Below are positions 57,903-64,000 of a DNA stretch of 64,000 nucleotides, piece after piece (positions within the stretch are counted from its first letter, which is position 1; each line of letters starts with the position of its first letter). The notes beneath the pieces are model-generated. The model ran no database searches, had not been told where the DNA came from, and was given only the letters and a program-made list of their open reading frames with translations. This stretch comes from Perilla frutescens (lineage: Eukaryota > Streptophyta > Magnoliopsida > Lamiales > Lamiaceae). The position numbers and the translations under genes are program-made. The stretch lies in assembly GCA_026008535.1 (NCBI GenBank), contig BRKX01000011.1, forward strand, positions 45,926,183 to 45,990,182, read 5' to 3'.

Positions 57903-58579
57903 GGCCATCCGTTTGCTCCATTTAATACAGTTCTAACTCTATCATGAAGCAAAATCTGTATTTTATCTTCAATAATTTACTTTAAATTCTTCATTAAAAA
58001 GAAATATTTCATAATATTTTTTTTGTATTTATTTAATTTTAATTTTGCAAAAATAACATTAAAAATTATAAAACGTAAAATTATTGCAACATAGAAAAAA
58101 ATATAATAATATTGTAAAGAAAAACAAAAACAAAATAAACATAATAATTATTTATAATTCTATGAATTAGAATAATATTATTCCATAAATGCTCGATTAA
58201 AGCTTTATTTTTTTATTTTCAATATTTTATGTTAGTAATTTTATTATGTAATTTTATTAAATATCATTTAATTTCAACATAAAAAACAAAAAATATGAAC
58301 ATTCTTATTCTATGTCATTTTATTTTCAAGATTTTAATTTGATGTACAATTTTATATCTCAATATTAAAAAAAATTATAGAAGAAAAGAGAAAATAGAAA
58401 AGAAAATGAAAAAAAAAAAAAAAGAAATAGTGATAAAGCATCACTACAGTGTTGTTTAAAAAATGAAGCAAGACTGTAGCAGGATGGGTTTTACAATAAG
58501 AAATAGAGTCACTATTGGAGCTTCATTTTTCACTTTTTTGCTCCAAATTTGGAGTTTGGAGCAACTCTTGGAGATGCTC
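57903..58579. mobile_element. Harbinger (Tourist-like) MITE (677 bp)
   Basis: Ends GGCCATCCGTTTGCTCC and, inverted, GAGCATCTCCAAGAGTTGCTCC; TTA on both sides (57900-57902, 58580-58582). AT-rich, no ORF. Lies about 120 bp upstream of the hnRNP promoter region. Confidence 0.8.
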
Positions 58580-58582
58580 TTA

Positions 58583-59275
58583 GTTTAACACCACACATTG
58601 CGTGACGGTATATAAGACGATCTTATTTTCTGAGCAATAAAAATTAGTATCTTAAGTCTTATATGATGAATTATGGAATGATAATGTGTGAGCTATTTAA
58701 ACTTTTGAATTAAATTGCATAATAATGATAGTTTATGTTTTACTCAAGTTAATATTTTAATCAATTGAAAAGTGCAAATGATTTTTTATTTTATGATTTC
58801 ACATCTTTGAGTTGGAAATTTCTTCTTGAAAATTGTGCACTACTTTATTTTTACATGTAGTATAGATATCTCTTGGGGCCCTAGATACTTTCTTCATTGA
58901 CGTAGCAACTGTTTCTTATTTTTAAATATAGTTGTTAATAACAACTCAACCCGTATGTCCGATCCGGATGATTTTAGGGTAGATTAGGCTATTTATTATA
59001 TTATGGATTCAAAAAATGTCGATACCCCAATTTCAAGTGTTGGCCTAAAGGGGGATTTGGAACTGGTCAGATCAATCCAACTTGATAGCACGTATGAGCA
59101 TATCGCCCCGGGTTGAACCCGACTTATTTCAATGCAAGTCCGAAGGGCATCTCAAATAACCTACTATTAGGACGGGTCAGGATTTTCAAAATGACAATTC
59201 GACCCGAGACAACTCAATACGATTTCTTGTAAAGTCTGATCGCTTTCGTAGCTCTACCTTTGGTTTCAAATAGTA
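58583..59275. other. Spacer
   Basis: Contains a stretch with words such as GACCCG.. and AACCCG (58945-59215) reminiscent of decayed hAT-type sequence, without definable ends. Confidence 0.35.
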
Positions 59276-59284
59276 TTATTTATA

Positions 59285-60413
59285 GGGATAAGGGTCATGC
59301 ATGCCCCTGTACTTTTTGGCGGGGACCTCCTAAGCCCCTGTACTTTTTTTGGCTCAATTGAGCCCTTAAATTTTTTTTTTCGGGTCTATTAAACCCCTCC
59401 GTCAGGCCCCTCTTGACGGGCCGTTAACTTTATATGAAACTTACGTCGTTTCATCATTTTCTAAATAAAAAAAAAATCAAAATTAAAATAATACTTACCC
59501 TAATCCATTAATTGAATGTCCGCCCTTTTAATTAAGGATCCGACCCGACACTACAAATGACTGCAGAAAACAATTGAAATTTTTGAAAAGATTATGAATT
59601 AAATCAACTAAACCTGCAAGTGAATGTTGCGGGATCTCTCCCGAGCATCACTCATACTAAAAGCACAGTCACGCTTTGAAGAAATCTCCCTTCTCTGCAG
59701 CTTCTTCACGCTGTTAACAAAACCATCTAAGCCATCGCGCGACCGCTTCTTCGCCACCATTCGCCGCCCACAGCAGGGTCTCGGGCTCGTCGTTATTATC
59801 CTCTCATCCATTTCGAATTACTACACTAATACACACCCTTTTTACAAAGAAATCTAAACCCTAAAAAAACTATTCACATACGAATCTTCCCGAGCTTGAA
59901 TTGTAACATCAAATGAAGAAACCCTAAATCTCCGGACCTAGACAAAATAGTTGAGGCTCCTTTTGCCACCCAAGGTCCAGAGCAAAATTCGAACGAGAAC
60001 AAAGAGAAAATCACTTTCTCATCTTCTTCATAACTGAGTTTCTGAATTAATTGTCGCATTTACGTAAATTTGGTTGTGAATGAACTATTTCTCTCTAATC
60101 TCTATCTATCTCTCCATGTATGAATCAGGTGAAGGCAATTTGGTTGTGAATCGGGTCGGATCTTTAATTAAAAGGGCGGGCGGTTCAATTAATAGATCAG
60201 GGTAAGTATTATTTTAATTTTGATTTTTTTTATTTAAAAAATTGATGAAACGACGTCGTTTCATCTAGAGTTAACGGTCCGTCAAGAAGGGCCTAACGGA
60301 GGGGCCTAATAGACAAAAAAAAAAAGTTTAAGGGCTCAATTGAGCCAAAAAAAAGTACAAGAGCCTAGGAGGTCCCCGCCAAAAAGTACAGGCGCGTGCG
60401 TGACCCTTATCCC
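59285..60413. mobile_element. Pack-MULE (1129 bp) carrying a captured first exon
   Basis: Perfect 9-bp duplication TTATTTATA (59276-59284, 60414-60422). TIRs of about 280 bp begin GGGATAAGGGTCA(T/C)GC and include GGCTCAATTGAGCC, CCGTCAAGAGGGGCC-like and GATGAAACGACGTCGTTTCATC-type blocks. No transposase. The centre (59614-60060) is host-gene-like sequence on the minus strand. Confidence 0.92.
59614..59811 (-). pseudogene. Captured exon 1 of an unidentified conserved plant gene
   Basis: An ATG at 59811 opens 66 codons ending exactly at a GT donor (CAG|GTTTAG). Product: MDERIITTSPRPCCGRRMVA, KKRSRDGLDGFVNSVKKLQR, REISSKRDCAFSMSDARERS, RNIHLQ. It looks like the basic N-terminus of a conserved plant protein of unknown function (I recall similar starts on a WD40-like family, low certainty). 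The open frame and donor are intact, but no second exon is present. Confidence 0.55.
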
Positions 60414-60422
60414 TTATTTATA

Positions 60423-60831
60423 TTTAAATATAGTCTCAACTAAAATACTACCATTAACTAATTAATCTAATAATATTATTTCAAAATTAAAGGGAAATTA
60501 TATTTAATACTTTAACATTTACATTTTTCAAAGTAGTACCTTAATCCATACTTAGTAAGTCATTACAATTCCTTTTTTCAAAGACTAAAGAAGGATAAAG
60601 AATAGGATGTGCTCGTCCAACAAAGGCTCTGACCCTGTGAATTGGAGATTAAGGTTCGACGATTTGGATTGTTGTTGGAGTTGTCGCCTTTCGGACAGTG
60701 ACGACTGTTGTTGTGAGCGAAGACAATAATGTTAATCATTCCTACTCTCTATTCATTAACTCCTCCAATGATACTCATTGTAATTCTAATTCTGGAATTT
60801 GAACCAAGCACCCTTATATATATACATACGA
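60423..60831. other. Spacer
   Basis: No gene recognised. Confidence 0.4.
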
Positions 60832-61601
60832 GTGGGAGTGGAAATGGGTCAGATCACCTGATAGGGGCCTATGGTCTGGCCTACTTTAAGCCTAGTTGGG
60901 CTTGGTCTATATAATAAAAAGGACAGATGTAGGCCTTTTTAGAAGCCTACATTGATAAGTAGGCCTGGTCTTAGATTTTTCAAAAAGCCCACTAAACTTA
61001 TCAAGCCGGTAATATAAGTTATTACTCCCTCCGTTTTGTTTTAATTGTTATTTAGGAGTTTTATTTTTGTGTCAAAATATTTGTTGTTTTAGATATTTTT
61101 ACATCCTTTCTCCCAAGTTTAACCCTACAAAAATATGGAGAGATAAAATTTTGCTAACTTTTTAGGAAAATATAAGGGAATAAGATTTTGTTTGATATAG
61201 AAGGAAGGGATATTTTAATCTAAAAAATTAATTGTTAATAGATTAAAATCATAAAACAACAAACATTATGAAACAGGGGTATATATTTATTGTTTAAAAA
61301 AGGAAATATACTTATTATAATTTATGTTTGTGTTAATTCTGACTTGATATGTGTCATGTATCTTTTCTTAAATATGTTATTCTTGTCACTATTGATTTTA
61401 GTTGGATAAAAAAAAATTAAGTAGGCTCAAATAGGCTTTTATAAGGTCCCAAGCCTAACTAATTTTGCTAAAAAAGTGAGGCCCGTGCCTATAAAAAGAC
61501 CTACAACATACAATAGGTCAATCTTGGGCCTAACATTCGTATAATAGGGTCAGGCTTACCAAGACAAATCCCAGCTTGACATGATACATTCCTACCCCTA
61601 C
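60832..61601. mobile_element. hAT-like non-autonomous element with nested MITE
   Basis: Left end GTGGGAGTGGAAATGGGTCA; inverted right end TAGGGGTAGGAATGTATCA. Between them are repeats such as AAGCCTA, GGCCTA and TAGGCTT(T/A)TA in both orientations. This grammar is common in plant non-autonomous hAT-type elements. The target duplication could not be defined. Interrupted by the Stowaway-like MITE at 61025. Confidence 0.4.
61025..61279. mobile_element. Stowaway-like MITE, degraded
   Basis: Left terminus CTCCCTCCGTTTTGTTTTAA after TA; inverted right terminus CCCCTGTTTCATAATGTTTG followed by TA. Right TIR has diverged. Confidence 0.6.
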
Positions 61602-61770
61602 CACGGCACGCGATTGTTTGTGGGCCCTAAACAAACAAAATGATGTGGCACTGGAGCAGCCCAAACTCTTCGGCCCATCTTTATCACCTCATCACAATTC
61701 ACAGGCCCATTATTACTCTCCCTATAACCAATATTTATGATTATAAAATGTCATATTTTATGTTTGTTTG

Positions 61771-61885
61771 TTTGTGTGTGTTTTTTTCACTCATACATTC
61801 GACTTGGTGGTATTGAGGAGATTCAAATCCGTGATTATTGATTTTCAAGCAACCTCACTTCACCACTAGACCATCTCCATCGGGA
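61771..61885 (-). mobile_element. tRNA-derived SINE with long target duplication
   Basis: On the minus strand: an A-box-like TGGTCTAGTGGTG, then 35 nt on a B-box-like GGATTTGAATCTCC, then a short tail ending in an A-rich stretch. Flanked by a direct repeat CATATTTTATGTTTGTTT (61752-61769 and 61886-61903), the long duplication expected of LINE-driven retroposition. Confidence 0.75.
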
Positions 61886-61903
61886 CATATTTTATGTTTG
61901 TTT

Positions 61904-62649
61904 TTGTTTGCTTCAACTTAAACTAATTAGCTAAAATCCACGATTCAAAAGTTATGAGTAGCGGCTTCGACTTGCGAATAATTTCAAAAAAAAAATCCAC
62001 AATTCAAAAGCAAAGAGGGAATGCTTCTAACGGTGATGCCAATGATTTGCAACATTTTGGTGGGATTTTAATGCTGTAAGGTCTAATTTCAGTACAAATT
62101 TTTTTTCAATTCCATCGCACCAACTAATTTAATCAAAATGCCACTGATCAATACGTAACTTATAATGGGTAAGTATCTCACAGGAACAAACATATTTGGT
62201 TACTTTTCAAAAAAATTATATGACTATATTATAATATATTGTATCCTTAGGCATAGAGCGAAGCGATCATAACATTTTTTATTACTAGTATTAATTTATC
62301 TGACCAAAGTTTAATGTGATCAATTGATACGTACATGCAAGGAATCGCGTATAATACTCATTAAATCAAAGATAATGTTGTATATATTGTAAGTATTGCT
62401 GCTCCGCAAAAAATTTAATTTTTTCAAAATTTAATTTAACAGGTTAAAACGTATTTGTTATCATTTGAGTTAGGTTGATGTGTTGGTGGAGTTATTTTTT
62501 ATTTTTTAAGTTAAACTGCAGCTCATTTCTTTTGAAAATAAACATCGTAAATTGCTTATCTATTTATGTTAAATTATTTTATTAAGAAATTTTAGTTAAA
62601 ATCATTTAGTGACAAACTCTTCTCATTTCGGGATTAGAGTGTCACATAA
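61904..62649. other. AT-rich spacer
   Basis: No gene or bounded element seen. Confidence 0.4.
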
Positions 62650-63062
62650 TGGGTTAGTGTTTGACTTTATTGTGTTTGGTGCTGTTATCGTATCGAGATG
62701 ATAATGATATGAAATTATCATATCGTATCGTATTTCGTGTCAATCTGTCAAACATAAAAATTAACAGTTTACCTAATAATCCGATAACGATATGATAATC
62801 CGTCGATAAGAACTTGTTAACATGTTTACACATTAAGAATTTAATAACCTGTTACACGAAAGATCTACATTTGCTATTCAAAATTTTCTTTGTTTATATA
62901 TATATATATATTATGAATTATATTCATTGTTCTATTTTTTTACTATTGTAGTGTCATGTCGTTATCGTGTCAGCAAGATAAAATATTGTGTTATGACGTA
63001 CCCATATCGTGTTAATGTCATGACAAAACATGACACAAAATACGACACGATAACACTAATTG
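62650..63062. mobile_element. MITE-like inverted-repeat segment
   Basis: The left part has TTAGTGTTTG and GTTATCGTATCGAGATGATA; the right part inverted has TTAGTGTTATCGTGTCGTAT. Many CGTGTCA/TGACACG words inside. Ends approximate; family unknown. Confidence 0.35.
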
Positions 63063-63359
63063 TTAGCCTTAATTTGAAGTATCCAAACATTGTACATTAT
63101 CTGTGTACAATTAGCAAATATTAACGATAATAATCAATTCACAATCTGTAAGATAGATAGTCTATCATTTCGAACTTAAAAAAAATGAAAATTATGAATT
63201 TAAAACCTGAAAAATAAAAATTATCAAATCACAGTTCTTGTATAATAATGAATTTTTCTTTTTGTGCTATTTTTGCTACAACCTAAAGGCTATTTCAATA
63301 TCATTTAATAATCAATAGTGGATTTTTTATGCTTGAATCTTTATTTAATTAAACTGTCA

Positions 63360-64000
63360 ATTCCAGGTGTGAAACGGAAGAAAACGAACATTTCGCACAA
63401 CCAGCATAAGGTGCATCGTGACCCACGGTGCGACCGGAGTGAGCGGACACAAGAGTCTGTTCGGTAGTTAATCGAACATGAGGTGCAGTACGACCCGAGC
63501 ACTCGTGCCATTTGACGCGGTGTTCAGTGCGACCCATGGCGCGACCGGTGTGCAATGACTATGCGGGGGATTTTTCTGTGGACGAGGCGCAAGTCGTAGC
63601 GCGACCAACCCCGTGGTCGCGCCCTGGACCCCTTTTTCCCGGATTTTTTTTGCGTTATCCCTTTTTTGTAATTATTTTGGGATTTCAATAGTGAACCTAG
63701 TATATATAGTGATGCCTTGTGCGATTTAAGGCAATCCCCTTTTTGTAGAAAAGATAAAAAGTAGAAGAAAGAAATATGTGATTTGAGTGATTATTGAGAA
63801 CATGATCATATAGGATGTAGCACCCTAGAACTTTTCAATTTATTATTTGAATATTTACTTGAAGTTATTGATATTTTGTACTTTTTTTTAATATTTGTTT
63901 TAATATTTCAAGTAGATCACAATTTCTAATGAGTGTTCGATCGTTTAAATAGTGAGAAAAATTGGATTACAATACTTGTATTATCGAAATATAGCTCAAA
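63360..64000. other. GC-rich block followed by TATA: possible LTR entering the window
   Basis: 63360-63620 is sharply richer in GC than its surroundings and holds imperfect repeats of GTGCGACC / GCGCGACCGG, with a small inverted pair around GTAGCGCGACC..GGTCGCGCC. It is followed by TATATATAG (63701-63709) and then AT-rich sequence to the window end. This fits the U3/R organisation of a Gypsy-type LTR, but the second LTR and ends are outside the window. Confidence 0.35.

Noticed and set aside
61771..61885. tRNA gene
   Set aside because: A and B box words are present, but no cloverleaf can be drawn and the unit has a long direct repeat and A-rich tail, so a SINE is the better reading.

Overview
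This 64 kb window is nuclear DNA of a flowering plant, most likely a eudicot. The evidence is spliced genes with GT..AG introns, plant-specific families (type 1 metallothionein, OEP16, TRM/DUF4378, a P-class PPR protein), strongly AT-rich spacers and a heavy load of plant transposons (copia, MULE, PIF/Harbinger, CACTA, Helitron, SINE, Stowaway). I see no bacterial operon, CRISPR array, rRNA or complete tRNA gene. The species cannot be fixed from the sequence alone.

Layout, left to right. 1-4900 is AT-rich spacer with a non-autonomous Helitron (209-1048) and two elements inserted in TA microsatellites. 5531-7958 (+) is a four-exon TRM/DUF4378 gene. 9044-9606 (-) is a type 1 metallothionein gene. 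10997-14099 is a Harbinger-type element that has captured intron-containing pieces of three host genes: CHL27/CRD1, an EXECUTER-type gene and the aquaporin SIP2. 14411-31035 is a copia retrotransposon (5-bp duplication TATTC) carrying two later insertions: a 5.55 kb MULE in its 5' LTR and a 1.36 kb foldback element in its pol gene. 31251-32218 is a further inverted-repeat element with hairpin repeats. 33073-33562 (-) is a second type 1 metallothionein gene, so a paralogous pair now flanks the transposon block.

36644-39035 is a decayed PIF/Harbinger element with transposase and a Myb/NAM-associated ORF. 39186-41072 (+) is a mitochondrial-type PPR gene, convergent with OEP16 at 41265-42284 (-); a decayed extra copy of one OEP16 exon lies just upstream of OEP16. 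42921-49326 holds two TA-flanked elements; the larger carries a FAR1-type domain, a duplicated exon and dense TTTGCTA repeats. 49432-51570 is a truncated copia element (-) abutting the 3' end of a CACTA element (51575-52295). 55545-57649 (-) is a six-exon hnRNP-type RNA-binding protein gene. The rest (57903-64000) is spacer with a Harbinger MITE, a second gene-capturing MULE (59285-60413), a hAT-like element with a nested Stowaway, a SINE with a long target duplication, and a GC-rich block like an LTR.

The intact genes are unrelated housekeeping genes: cytoskeleton/TRM, metal binding, organelle RNA processing, plastid envelope channel, mRNA binding. The main interest is transposon biology: DNA-level gene capture in two superfamilies, a MULE laid out like maize MuDR with a GRF zinc-finger second gene, and a chain of elements that use TA microsatellites as landing sites. 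Exon boundaries were worked out by hand from splice sites and frame; no database was searched.
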